NCBI GenBank assembly: GCA_900754255.1
Contig: CAAECI010000006.1
Location: 1 to 27,463, forward strand
Reading direction: 5' to 3'
Length of the DNA stretch: 27,463 bases
Origin: an uncultured Succinivibrio sp.
GTDB lineage: Bacteria; Pseudomonadota; Gammaproteobacteria; Enterobacterales; Succinivibrionaceae
Shown piece by piece: positions 7,725 through 15,515 of the stretch. Both the position numbers and the translations under genes were made by a program. The stretch's first letter is position 1. Each line of letters opens with the position of its first letter. Under the pieces are notes generated by a model, which was not told the DNA's origin, made no database searches, and was given only the letters and a program-made list of their open reading frames with translations.

Positions 7725-8507
7725 ATGAGCTTTGGATTGCGGTTGCTCGGGCTAGTTATATTTATGCCCTTATTTTGTCAGGAGAGTGCAGCCTTTAAAC
7801 CGCAATCGTTTAATCCCGTGCCCATGTCTGACGATGTGGTGATCTCCATGCCCTGCGATCTGCAGATGGTGTTTCGCAGGATCGCTACGACTAAGGCCGA
7901 TGCCAAGGACGGTAATGTAGGATTTTTTGCAGGCAGCAGCGAGGCCTCCAGCCAATCTGCTCAGGGTAAGCGTCAGGCCATGGTCAAATATGAGCTTACG
8001 CAGGCACAATACGAGGCCTTGTCGGAGCACGGCTGTAAGCATCTTAAAAATGCTAGGGCTGAGGATATAAAGTGGAGGCTTCCGGCGGTTAATATTTCCA
8101 AAAACGAGTTTGAGCAGGCAGCCTACAGGTTCACTAAGTTTTTGGCTAAAAGTAAGGATTTTACCGAGTATAAGCAAAAGAAGATCATGCCGTCGGTCAG
8201 GCTTCCCTTTGATGACGAGTGGGAATTTGCCGCTCGCGGCGGTCTTAAGGGCATCAACGAAGAGGGCAAGATCGGGGATGCTCCAAATTCCGAGGATTTG
8301 GCGCAATACGCTCATTTTTTAAGGGCCGCCGTTGATCCCGGGCCCTCCGCCATAGGCACGCTCAAGCCCAATGCCTTGGACCTTTTTGACATGCTTGGAA
8401 ACGTTCAGGAAATGATGGGGGGATCGTATGCCCCTACGACAGGCGGCAGGATCATGGGCGGAGGCGGCGGTTTCCCGTCTGCGGCGGCAAGCCTTATTTC
8501 TTTGTAA
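7725..8507 (+). CDS. Secreted SUMF1/FGE-domain protein, truncated by frameshift
   Basis: A 260-residue product with a signal peptide (residues 1-23, LLGLVIFMPLFCQESAA) and recognisable formylglycine-generating-enzyme family motifs in order. VKYELTQAQYEAL (87-99) parallels 'VTNAQY'; LPAVNISKNEFEQAAYRFTK (119-138) parallels the 'PVVNVSW..A' strand; VRLPFDDEWEFAARGG (158-173) parallels 'RLPTEAEWEYAARGG'; NALDLFDMLGNVQEMMGGSY (216-235) parallels 'GLYDMHGNVWEW'. The frame then enters a glycine run and stops at 8507, before the C-terminal part of the fold where the family usually ends (RGGS...GFR). The next reading frame continues with plausible protein, so this is probably the 5' part of a broken gene spanning 7725-9403. 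The start has a distant GAGG (7710-7713). Catalytic activity is unlikely from this fragment. Confidence 0.7.
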   Translation: MSFGLRLLGLVIFMPLFCQESAAFKPQSFNPVPMSDDVVISMPCDLQMVFRRIATTKADAKDGNVGFFAGSSEASSQSAQGKRQAMVKYELTQAQYEALSEHGCKHLKNARAEDIKWRLPAVNISKNEFEQAAYRFTKFLAKSKDFTEYKQKKIMPSVRLPFDDEWEFAARGGLKGINEEGKIGDAPNSEDLAQYAHFLRAAVDPGPSAIGTLKPNALDLFDMLGNVQEMMGGSYAPTTGGRIMGGGGGFPSAAASLISL

Positions 8508-8773
8508 ATTTCAAGGCCTTTAATTACAGTGATGCCGTGACCTTGGCCGTGTGGTCAAATTCAGGTCTTAATATGCAAAAGGGATATTGGGATCTGTATA
8601 TAGGCAAATGGATTTCGGTGACGGGACTGCTTCAGCCAAAATACACCAGCACATCCTGGAATGGGCAAAGCTATTCGACGGTCAGCATCTATTCTACCGA
8701 TACGACCAATCTTAAGATCATAGAAAGAGGACGAGGCCCTGTTCAGTTTGGGCAAGGTAAAGAGAACGGTTAA
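8459..8773 (+). pseudogene. Second piece of the broken SUMF1-family gene (frame shifted)
   Basis: In a different forward frame from 7725-8507, the sequence stays open through the stop of the first piece and reads PYFFVNFKAFNYSDAVTLA, then MQKGYWDLYIGKWISVTG, to a stop at 8773. There is no ribosome-binding site or ATG suited to an independent gene. The hydrophobic and aromatic pattern looks like a continuing beta-rich domain. The frame change lies within about 8450-8507, near a GGC/GGA repeat stretch. I read it as the original continuation of the upstream gene. Confidence 0.5.
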
Positions 8774-9161
8774 GCGCAGAAGAAGCAAGCCTAAGCCTGC
8801 GCCGTCAGTGCGTGTATCGCGCGTACAAAAATCTTTATCCTTGAATGCAGATAAGATCGTAAAACCTGCGGCAAATAAATCGGGACGCAACTCCGCAGAG
8901 CTTGCCGCCATATTTGCAGGAAAGAGCGGAGTAAAAAGTACCGGCATTTCGTCTGCAGGGACTAATATCTCATCCTCAGTGAGCAAAGGAGCGTCCTCCT
9001 CCTTCTCCAAAAATGCGGGGAGCAGGCGTCCTGCCGCCAAGCCAAGCAGCGGACTTAATGATCACCTGAAGGCTAAATTTGCAAGCTTTGATACAAGGAG
9101 TGCGGATAAAAACAAATCGACCTCAATGTATTGTCATCGTTGTCAAACAAAGCAACAGTGA
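8748..9161 (+). pseudogene. Third piece of the broken SUMF1-family gene: Lys/Ser/Ala-rich linker
   Basis: This piece is back in the frame of 7725-8507 and overlaps the end of the previous piece. The shift must fall in the lysine-coding run around 8750-8773. It encodes VKRRRSKPKPAPSVRVSRVQ and then a long Ser/Ala/Lys-rich, low-complexity region of the kind that forms a disordered linker, stopping at 9161. The upstream frame has several stops before 8748 and no ATG with a ribosome-binding site, so an independent gene is unlikely. Confidence 0.45.
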
Positions 9162-9403
9162 ATACTGCTACGGCCACCTCAGCAAATACGCCTTCGGTCA
9201 CTAAGCTTTCGCAGATTAATACCTCAGCTAATAAAGCTTCGCCGAGTAAAGCCTCAGCTTCAGCGAATACGGTATATCAACGTACAACGTACACACCCGG
9301 AACTTCAGGCAGCAAAAAGAGATCAAGCAGCGGCGACGGTGCCCTTGCTGGTACGGTGTTTATTTTTATAGCGGTGGCGATAGTTTTCCTGCTCTTAGTC
9401 TAG
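9131..9403 (+). pseudogene. Fourth piece of the broken SUMF1-family gene: linker and C-terminal membrane anchor
   Basis: In the second frame again, the sequence continues the Ser/Thr/Ala-rich linker (NTATATSANTPSVTKLSQ and similar) and ends KKRSSSGDGALAGTV followed by the hydrophobic stretch FIFIAVAIVFLLLV directly before the stop at 9403. The shift lies between about 9110 and 9161. The intact ancestor would have had a signal peptide, an FGE-like domain, a disordered linker and a C-terminal transmembrane anchor, with the domain held on the outer side of a membrane. This reconstruction is inference. Confidence 0.45.
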
Positions 9404-9480
9404 GGCATTTGTATTTTTAGTGATCATGAGGAGATCCGAGCGTCATCAAATCAGACAATGCACCTGCAATAATTAACTAT

Positions 9481-9528
9481 AAAGGCGGCGTAAATCACGG
9501 AATTTAATCCAAGTTTTACACCGCCTTT
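9481..9528. terminator. Convergent stem-loop between the SUMF1 locus and metK
   Basis: AAAGGCGG (9481-9488) pairs with CCGCCTTT (9521-9528), and inner GTAAA (9490-9494) pairs with TTTAC (9515-9519). It lies between two convergent genes. The T runs are weak on both strands, so termination strength is uncertain. Confidence 0.5.
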
Positions 9529-9553
9529 AGTATTTTGCGCTTATTTTGACGCT

Positions 9554-10699
9554 TTACAGAGCATCCTTAAGCATCTGTGCACGATCCGTTTTTTCCCAAG
9601 GATAATTTTCGTGTCCGAAATGTCCGTAGGTTGCGGTAGGCAGATAGATGGGACGCAAGAGGTCGAGCATCTTGATGAGACCGTAGGGACGCAGATCGAA
9701 GACCTCTGGGATCACGGCGGCAATCCTTTCGTCGGAGACAGTGCCGGTACCGAAGGTATTTACGGAAATGGAGACGGGCTGGGCCACGCCTATGGCGTAG
9801 GACACCTGGATCTCACAGCGCTTGGCAAGTCCTGCCGCCACGATATTTTTGGCCACATAGCGAGCGGCATAGGCTGCTGAGCGGTCGACCTTCGAGGGAT
9901 CCTTACCCGAGAAGCATCCGCCGCCGTGGGCTGCAGATCCGCCGTAGGTGTCGACAATGATCTTGCGGCCCGTAACGCCGCAATCGCCGACCGGTCCTCC
10001 GATCACGAAACGTCCGGTGGGGTTGATGAAGTATTTGGTTCTGGAGGTCAGCAATTTGGTGGGGATAACCTTCTTGATGATCTCCTCCATCACGCCCTCG
10101 TGCACATGATCCTGAGTAACGTTGGGATCATGCTGGGTTGAGAGCACTATGGTATCGATGCCGCCCACGGAGCCATCGTCATTGTATTCGAAGGTTACCT
10201 GACTTTTGGCATCGGGACGTAAAAAGGGCAGTATATGTGATCTTCTGCATTCGGCCTGACGTTGCATGAGCATGTGAGCATAGGTGATGGGGGCCGGCAT
10301 AAGTACGGGGGTCTCATCACAGGCATAGCCGAACATGAGTCCCTGATCGCCTGCTCCCTGATCCTCGGGGCGATCGCGGCTTACTCCCTGATTGATGTCG
10401 GGGGACTGCTTTCCGATGGCATTGATAAAGGCACAGAAATGACCGTCGAAGCCCACCTCCGAGGTGTTGTAGCCTATATCACATACGGTCTTGCGTACGC
10501 GGGCCTCCAGATCTAGATTGGCCGTGGTGGAGATTTCACCCGCCACCAGAATGAGTCCGGTTTTAACCAAGGTCTCACAGGCTACGTGGGCATATTTATC
10601 CTGCTCGAGCACGTAGTCAAGAATGGTATCGGATATTTGATCGGCAACCTTGTCGGGATGTCCTTCTGAAACTGATTCCGATGTGAAAAGTCTGGACAT
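9554..10699 (-). CDS. metK: S-adenosylmethionine synthase
   Basis: MetK makes S-adenosylmethionine from methionine and ATP in the cytosol. The 381-residue protein is colinear with E. coli MetK (384). It shows FTSESVSEGHPDK (5-17) with the catalytic His14 and metal ligand Asp16, GAGDQGLMFGYA (the ATP motif), RPDAKSQVTFEY, TGRKIIVDTYGG, and the glycine-rich HGGGCFSGKDPSKVDRSAAY. The only departure I noticed is Cys for the usual Ala in HGGGAFSGKD. GGGAGGAG lies seven bases upstream of the ATG. A probable extended -10 promoter lies about 80 bp upstream. It is transcribed divergently from talC across a 600-bp gap. No MetJ-box pair or SAM riboswitch was evident. Confidence 0.97.
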   Translation of the reverse strand: MSRLFTSESVSEGHPDKVADQISDTILDYVLEQDKYAHVACETLVKTGLILVAGEISTTANLDLEARVRKTVCDIGYNTSEVGFDGHFCAFINAIGKQSPDINQGVSRDRPEDQGAGDQGLMFGYACDETPVLMPAPITYAHMLMQRQAECRRSHILPFLRPDAKSQVTFEYNDDGSVGGIDTIVLSTQHDPNVTQDHVHEGVMEEIIKKVIPTKLLTSRTKYFINPTGRFVIGGPVGDCGVTGRKIIVDTYGGSAAHGGGCFSGKDPSKVDRSAAYAARYVAKNIVAAGLAKRCEIQVSYAIGVAQPVSISVNTFGTGTVSDERIAAVIPEVFDLRPYGLIKMLDLLRPIYLPTATYGHFGHENYPWEKTDRAQMLKDAL

Positions 10700-10775
10700 G
10701 AGATAGCTCCTCCCTTAAGAGATAATAGGGGCTGCGTCGGTGAGGGGCTGACTGCAGCAGAAAATTCGTGGAGCT

Positions 10776-10784
10776 ATTATATCA
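10776..10784 (-). promoter_or_regulatory. Probable metK promoter (extended -10)
   Basis: The reverse strand reads TGATATAAT, a consensus extended -10 element (TGn TATAAT), about 77 bp upstream of the metK start. The -35 position at 17-bp spacing (TGCACC) is poor, as is usual for extended -10 promoters. Confidence 0.5.
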
Positions 10785-10858
10785 GGCGTATGCAGGCTGG
10801 GTGCAGTTCTGCTTGTTTTCGTTAATCCCAATTTTGTTCAGAGGGTGCCTTTAGGCTG

Positions 10859-11125
10859 CGCAAGCTTCTTGCGTTACTTGTACAGTTGACAATTAGGATA
10901 CTAAACGTATGCATCAAAAATCATTCTTTGATCTTGCGCTAAAATGCGCGCGCGTGGATGTGATATATAACGCGACGGCTAGATCTTAAAAAAATATTCC
11001 GGTTCTTTTTTTAACTGTTTACGCAAAATATTTGCGTATTTTTGCGGTTTAAAAGGCGGATCAGCGAGCTTTAATTTGCTTGTATATAAGAATATTCGCA
11101 AGCAAAACCGTGCGAAATTCACGGT
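10859..11125. other. Structured non-coding gap between metK and talC
   Basis: The 10700-11300 gap has no convincing gene. It holds several short perfect inverted repeats: CGCAAG/CTTGCG (10859-10864 with 10868-10873), the 19-bp dyad at 11020-11038, TTTGCTTG/CAAGCAAA (11075-11082 with 11099-11106), and ACCGTG/CACGGT (11107-11112 with 11120-11125). The last two are adjacent and could stack in a talC leader RNA or an independent small RNA. A TTGACA hexamer lies at 10886-10891, but no matching -10 is well placed. Function is unknown. Confidence 0.35.
11020..11038. repeat. Perfect 19-bp dyad, candidate operator
   Basis: TACGCAAA (11020-11027), three bases, then TTTGCGTA (11031-11038): an exact 8-bp inverted repeat with a 3-bp centre, typical in size for a dimeric repressor site. 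It lies about 260 bp before talC and 320 bp from the metK start. I do not recognise it as a known regulator's consensus. Confidence 0.5.
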
Positions 11126-11300
11126 GCTGAACACAAATAAGCATAAGGCCTGTGAGCAGTGCAGAAATGAAATAAATTTTGAGATACGTCACGCATTTAT
11201 ACAAACGAAACCGTTTGCAATATCCCCGTGTAGTACAATCCTAAACAGTAAAAGGATGAATGCGGTAACGGCCGCAGATTTTTTTAATTAGGAAGATATT

Positions 11301-11951
11301 ATGCGTTTTTTCATTGATACTGCCAATGTGGATGAGATCCGCAAGGCCAACGATATGGGCGTCATCTGCGGTGTAACCACCAACCCTTCGCTTATTGCCA
11401 AGGAAGGTCGTGACTATAAGGAGACCATCCAGGAGATCTCCACCATCGTTGACGGTCCCATCTCCGGTGAAGTTAAGCCCACCACCTTGGATTATGAGGG
11501 CATGATCAAGGAAGCTCGTGAGATCGCCGCCATTCACCCCAATATGGTAGTTAAGATCCCTCTTACCGCCGAAGGTCTCAAGGCCTGTCACCAGTGTGCC
11601 AAGGAAGGCATCAAGACCAATTTGACCTTGGTCTTCTCCGCCTCTCAGGCCCTTTTGGCTGCCCGTGCCGGTGCCACCTACGTTTCTCCGTTCATCGGTC
11701 GCCTTGACGACATCTCCGAGGACGGTCTGGAGCTTATCCGTACCATTGCCGATATGTTCTCCGTAAACGGCATCGATTCTCAGATCATTTGTGCCTCCAT
11801 CCGTTCCCCTTATCACGTGATGCAGTGTGCCTTGGCCGGTGCCGATATCGCCACCGTTCCCTACAAGGTCATCATGCAGATGGTTCATCACCCTCTGACC
11901 GATCAGGGTATTGAGAAGTTCCAGGCCGATTACAAGAAGGTATTCGGCTAA
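11301..11951 (+). CDS. talC: Transaldolase, TalC/FSA subfamily
   Basis: A 216-residue (beta/alpha)8 aldolase of the small transaldolase/fructose-6-phosphate aldolase family. It transfers dihydroxyacetone units between sugar phosphates in the non-oxidative pentose phosphate pathway. Landmarks are FIDTANVDEI (4-13, Asp6), GVTTNPSL (24-31), VVKIPLT (83-89, Schiff-base Lys85), and ARAGATYVSPFIGRLDD (121-137). The residue in GEV (Glu57) corresponds to Gln59 of E. coli FSA, where AQV is found. Glu at this site is the transaldolase acid-base residue, so transaldolase is favoured over fructose-6-phosphate aldolase. Codon choice is strongly biased, as in the nearby pgk and fba, suggesting high expression. 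AGGAAG at 11291-11296 sits just before the ATG. A strong terminator follows. Confidence 0.92.
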   Translation: MRFFIDTANVDEIRKANDMGVICGVTTNPSLIAKEGRDYKETIQEISTIVDGPISGEVKPTTLDYEGMIKEAREIAAIHPNMVVKIPLTAEGLKACHQCAKEGIKTNLTLVFSASQALLAARAGATYVSPFIGRLDDISEDGLELIRTIADMFSVNGIDSQIICASIRSPYHVMQCALAGADIATVPYKVIMQMVHHPLTDQGIEKFQADYKKVFG

Positions 11952-11973
11952 TCTTTTATTGCTGAAGATACAG

Positions 11974-12005
11974 GGCCGATCCGTAGCATGATCGGCCTTT
12001 TTTTT
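11974..12005 (+). terminator. Rho-independent terminator of talC
   Basis: GGCCGATC (11974-11981) pairs perfectly with GATCGGCC (11990-11997), followed by eight T residues to 12005. Confidence 0.92.
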
Positions 12006-12024
12006 AGGAGCAGATTCAGATTTT

Positions 12025-13242
12025 ATGGCAAAGCTTACCAAGGTTGTGGCTTTAGGAGCGATCGCAATTGCGGCGGCATGGAGCGCCGGAATATGGTGCT
12101 CCGGACATTATGCTGAAACCATCATCGGAAAGGCGCTTGACGAATTAAATTCCAATCTTGAGCGTCGTCATTCCTCAGGATCCCTGAATTTCGGTATTAA
12201 AACGGCTTATGAGGTAAGTGAAAAGGGATTTTTCTCCCAAAAGGGCAACATACTTGTAACTCCTGACGGGATGGACAAGCCCTATCGCGTGCCTGTCGAG
12301 ATCGAGCACGGCTTTTTACGTCTGACCGGCAATGCCGATCTCTTTCATTTTCTAAACAATCTACTTTTAAAGAGTGAAATACTAAGGCGTGACGGAGCCG
12401 AGGCTAGGGCCTACGTTGATTTCAGATTGTTCCCCATGAATTACAACCTCAGTGTGATTGTGGACGGAACCTACAGCGAAGGCTTTTTCATAAGGGATGA
12501 AAAACAAAAATATCGCCAGGCCGGAGACAGCCGCAGGGTACACGGCTTCTTTAATATGCACCGAGCAACCTTCGGCACCGTCAGTACCTATGTAACGGCC
12601 GACAATCTTTACACACCCTACGGCTCGATAGGCAGTGTTTTTATGCACGATCTCTACGATGAGGATGCCGTAGGCTTGGGTAAGGTTGAGCTTGATCTTA
12701 ATGACATGAATTTGCGTGGTACGGCCGTTGACGAGCTCTATTCTCTTAAGGCCGATGTAAATTCCCTCAAGGCGGCAAGTGCGGAGAATTTCGGCATCAA
12801 GGTAAAGCTTGCGGCCAAAACCACCAAGGGTGAGGGCTATGCGGTTTTAAGTGCCGGAGATTTTTCCTCCAAGGCTTTGGATGAAACCGGAGGAAGTATA
12901 ATCGAGGCTTTGGCCTCACCTCTTTTGCTTTCACAATATCTGGCATCCGGAAATGCCTGGCTTAAGCTTGAGGATCTTAAATTCAACGTAGATTTTCAAA
13001 ATCCTGACGACCATGTGGCATACGACATAGCAGGACACGGTGCTTTGACCTATCCTGCAGGCGATATAGCCTTATCCGATGTGAACGGAAATTTCTCCTT
13101 CTCATTTGAAAATGTGAACGCAGGCGGAGAAAAGGTTGTGGATATGCTCGGGCGCAATATTTTTGTTAAAAATGCACGGGGATATACTACCGACATAGTA
13201 ATTGATGAAGGTCGTCTGTCCTTCAACGGAAAACATTTTTAG
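12025..13242 (+). CDS. YdgA-like DUF945 family protein, membrane-anchored
   Basis: A 405-residue protein with one N-terminal membrane segment (about residues 6-25, VVALGAIAIAAAWSAGIWCS) followed by a long, beta-strand-rich region expected in the periplasm. The start (TM-WSAGIWCSGHYAETIIGKALDELN) and the segment YEVSEKGFFSQKGNILVTPDG (about 62-82) parallel E. coli YdgA, where a 'W..G..Y.G..IE' helix is followed by 'YQRGVFSS.A'. DUF945 proteins are about 450-500 residues, so this one is somewhat short. Function is unknown; the repeated strand pattern suggests an AsmA-like or lipid-interacting scaffold, which is only a guess. The AGGAG at 12006-12010 is 14 bases from the ATG, and the gene begins 20 bp after the talC terminator. 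tkt follows after 59 bp. Confidence 0.6.
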   Translation: MAKLTKVVALGAIAIAAAWSAGIWCSGHYAETIIGKALDELNSNLERRHSSGSLNFGIKTAYEVSEKGFFSQKGNILVTPDGMDKPYRVPVEIEHGFLRLTGNADLFHFLNNLLLKSEILRRDGAEARAYVDFRLFPMNYNLSVIVDGTYSEGFFIRDEKQKYRQAGDSRRVHGFFNMHRATFGTVSTYVTADNLYTPYGSIGSVFMHDLYDEDAVGLGKVELDLNDMNLRGTAVDELYSLKADVNSLKAASAENFGIKVKLAAKTTKGEGYAVLSAGDFSSKALDETGGSIIEALASPLLLSQYLASGNAWLKLEDLKFNVDFQNPDDHVAYDIAGHGALTYPAGDIALSDVNGNFSFSFENVNAGGEKVVDMLGRNIFVKNARGYTTDIVIDEGRLSFNGKHF

Positions 13243-13301
13243 GCCTCGGTACTACGCAGCCTGAAAAAACATCAATAGTAAAAAACTAGGAGCAAGAAAA
13301 A

Positions 13302-15302
13302 ATGTCAACTCGCAGAGAACTGGCCAATGCATTACGCGCATTGTCCATGGATGCAATTCAAAAGGCAAAATCAGGACATCCCGGTGCCCCCATGGGTATG
13401 GCGGATATGGCCGAGGCTTTGTGGCGCGGCTTCCTGCATCACAATCCCAAGGATCCTAAGTGGGCAAACCGCGATCGTTTCATCCTTTCAAACGGTCACG
13501 CCTCCATGCTGATCTATTCCTTGCTTCACCTGACTGGCTATGATCTTTCACTTGAGGACATCAAGAACTTCCGTCAGCTGGGCTCCAAGACTCCGGGACA
13601 TCCTGAGTACGGTGAGGTTCCGGGAGTTGAAACCACTACCGGTCCTTTGGGAATGGGTTTTGGCAACGCCGTCGGTTTTGCCTTGGCCGAGCGTATGCTC
13701 GCATCCGAGTTCAACCGTCCGGGCTTTGACATTGTCGATCACTACACCTATGTGTTTATGGGCGACGGTTGCCTCATGGAGGGGATCTCCCACGAGGCCG
13801 CATCCTTGGCCGGCACCTTCGGCCTTGGCAAGCTCATCTGCCTTTATGATTCAAACGGTATCTCCATCGACGGAAAGGTTAAGGATTGGTTCGGTGACGA
13901 CACCGCCAAGCGCTTTGAGGGCTATCACTGGCAGGTTATCAAAATTGAAGACGGTAACGACGGTGAGCAGGTTGCAAAGGCAATTAAGGAGGCTCAGGCC
14001 GATAAGGAGCGCCCTTCCCTCATAATTTGCCCCACCACCATCGGCTTCGGCTCCCCTAATAAGGCCGGTACCTCTGCCTCTCACGGAGCCCCCTTAGGCG
14101 ACGATGAGATAAAGCTTACCCGTGAAAAGCTCGGCTGGACCTACGGCCCCTTCGAGATCCCTCAGGAGATCAGAGAGCAGTGGGATGCTACCGCACAGGG
14201 GGCGGCCTTGGAAAAGGCTTGGGATGAGCTTTTTGCTGCATATGCGGCAAAGTACCCAGAGCTCGCCGCCGAGTTTAAGCGCCGTATGGCCGAGAAGCTT
14301 CCCGAGGGCTTTGAAAAGAAGGCCTATGAGTGGGTACATGAGTTGCAAAAGCAACCCGATCCTAAGGTTGCAACTCGTAAGGCAGGTCAGATCTGCCTGA
14401 ACTTCCTCGGTGAAAATCTTCCTGAGCTTTCAGGCGGCTCTGCCGACTTGGCTCCGTCCAACCTTACCGTCAACAAGAGCTCCAAGGACAACGGTCCGCA
14501 CAATTTTGCCGGTAACTATTTCCACTGGGGTGTACGCGAGTTCGGTATGTGCGCGGCTATGAACGGCATGCTCCTTCACGGCGGCTTCCGTCCCTACGGC
14601 GGTACCTTCCTCATTTTCTCAGACTATGCCCGCAATGCTCTGCGCATGTCCGCTCTGATGAAGATCCCTTCCCTCTATGTCTTTACTCACGACTCCATAG
14701 GTGTAGGTGAAGACGGACCAACCCACGAGCCGGTGGAGCAGACTGCATCCTTGCATCTGATCCCCAATTTCGATGCCTGGCGTCCCTGCGATCTTATCGA
14801 GACTGCCGCGGCTTGGGTACATGCAATTGAGCGTAAGGACGGCCCCTCGGCCATGATCCTGACCCGCCAGACTCTGGAGCAGATGCCGCGCACGGACAAG
14901 CAGGTTGACGACATCCAAAAGGGCGGCTATGTACTGCGTGATTGCGAGGGTACTCCCGATCTCATCTTCGTATCCTCCGGATCCGAGGTTGCTTTATGCG
15001 TGCACGCAGCAGAGGAGCTTGAAAAGCAGGGTAAGAAAATACGTGTGGTATCCATGCCTTGCGCCCCCGTGTTTGACAGACAGAGTAAGGAATATCGCGA
15101 CAGCGTGCTGCCTCCCGCCGTACGTGCCCGCGTAGCCGTTGAGGCCGGTCGCTCCACCACCTGGTACAAGTACGTAGGTCTTGACGGGGCTTTTGTTTGC
15201 ATGGACAGCTTCGGTGCCTCCGGCCCTGCCGGAAAGCTCTTCGAGCACTTCGGCTTCACCGTGGAAAACGTGGTAAAAACTGCCGGCGCTCTGCTTAAAT
15301 AA
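13302..15302 (+). CDS. tkt: Transketolase
   Basis: Thiamine-diphosphate-dependent transketolase (666 residues; E. coli TktA 663) that moves two-carbon ketol units between pentose phosphates and glycolytic sugars. Visible features are GHPGAPMG (25-32), SNGHASMLIYSLLH (63-76), the ThDP/Mg motif GDGCLMEG (154-161) through SNG (Asn185), the pyrimidine-domain segment GVREFGMCAAMNGM, the substrate-binding THDSIGVGEDGPTHEPVEQ and the C-terminal domain starting DLIFVSSGSEV. AGGAG lies nine to ten bases before the ATG. With talC upstream it completes the non-oxidative pentose phosphate branch. In E. coli tktA sits near epd-pgk-fbaA; here pgk follows directly and epd is absent. Confidence 0.98.
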   Translation: MSTRRELANALRALSMDAIQKAKSGHPGAPMGMADMAEALWRGFLHHNPKDPKWANRDRFILSNGHASMLIYSLLHLTGYDLSLEDIKNFRQLGSKTPGHPEYGEVPGVETTTGPLGMGFGNAVGFALAERMLASEFNRPGFDIVDHYTYVFMGDGCLMEGISHEAASLAGTFGLGKLICLYDSNGISIDGKVKDWFGDDTAKRFEGYHWQVIKIEDGNDGEQVAKAIKEAQADKERPSLIICPTTIGFGSPNKAGTSASHGAPLGDDEIKLTREKLGWTYGPFEIPQEIREQWDATAQGAALEKAWDELFAAYAAKYPELAAEFKRRMAEKLPEGFEKKAYEWVHELQKQPDPKVATRKAGQICLNFLGENLPELSGGSADLAPSNLTVNKSSKDNGPHNFAGNYFHWGVREFGMCAAMNGMLLHGGFRPYGGTFLIFSDYARNALRMSALMKIPSLYVFTHDSIGVGEDGPTHEPVEQTASLHLIPNFDAWRPCDLIETAAAWVHAIERKDGPSAMILTRQTLEQMPRTDKQVDDIQKGGYVLRDCEGTPDLIFVSSGSEVALCVHAAEELEKQGKKIRVVSMPCAPVFDRQSKEYRDSVLPPAVRARVAVEAGRSTTWYKYVGLDGAFVCMDSFGASGPAGKLFEHFGFTVENVVKTAGALLK

Positions 15303-15350
15303 TGCATGAATACTCAGTGAAATAATTTTCATTTCACTTGAGATAATGTG

Positions 15351-15379
15351 AGCCTCCGCATAAAAAGCGGGGGCTTTTT
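15351..15379 (+). terminator. Rho-independent terminator of tkt
   Basis: AGCCTCCGC (15351-15359) pairs with GCGGGGGCT (15367-15375), with one G-U, followed by T residues to 15379. A separate 7-bp stem GTGAAAT/ATTTCAC (15317-15323 with 15331-15337) precedes it. Confidence 0.85.
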
Positions 15380-15515
15380 CATGTGCATCAACGACAAAAA
15401 TGTGCAAAAAGTTCCAAAAACATAGAATTACAAGGCTCACATGCGATAAAATCATTGTGTCGGGTGCAAGCATGCATGCCGAAACAATTTTTAATTTATT
15501 GAGGAAATACGAAAT

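Noticed and set aside
10700..10900. SAM riboswitch or MetJ operator in front of metK
   Set aside because: No AGACGTCT-like tandem boxes and no SAM-I or SAM-II-like core could be seen.
11076..11291. A 71-codon forward open frame in the gap before talC
   Set aside because: There is no ribosome-binding site, the composition is unconvincing, and it overlaps the inverted repeats and the talC Shine-Dalgarno region.
11241..12041. A reverse-strand open frame of 266 codons opposite talC
   Set aside because: Its low-complexity Gly/Asp/Thr composition mirrors the reverse complement of talC. It has no start signal and no known motifs.
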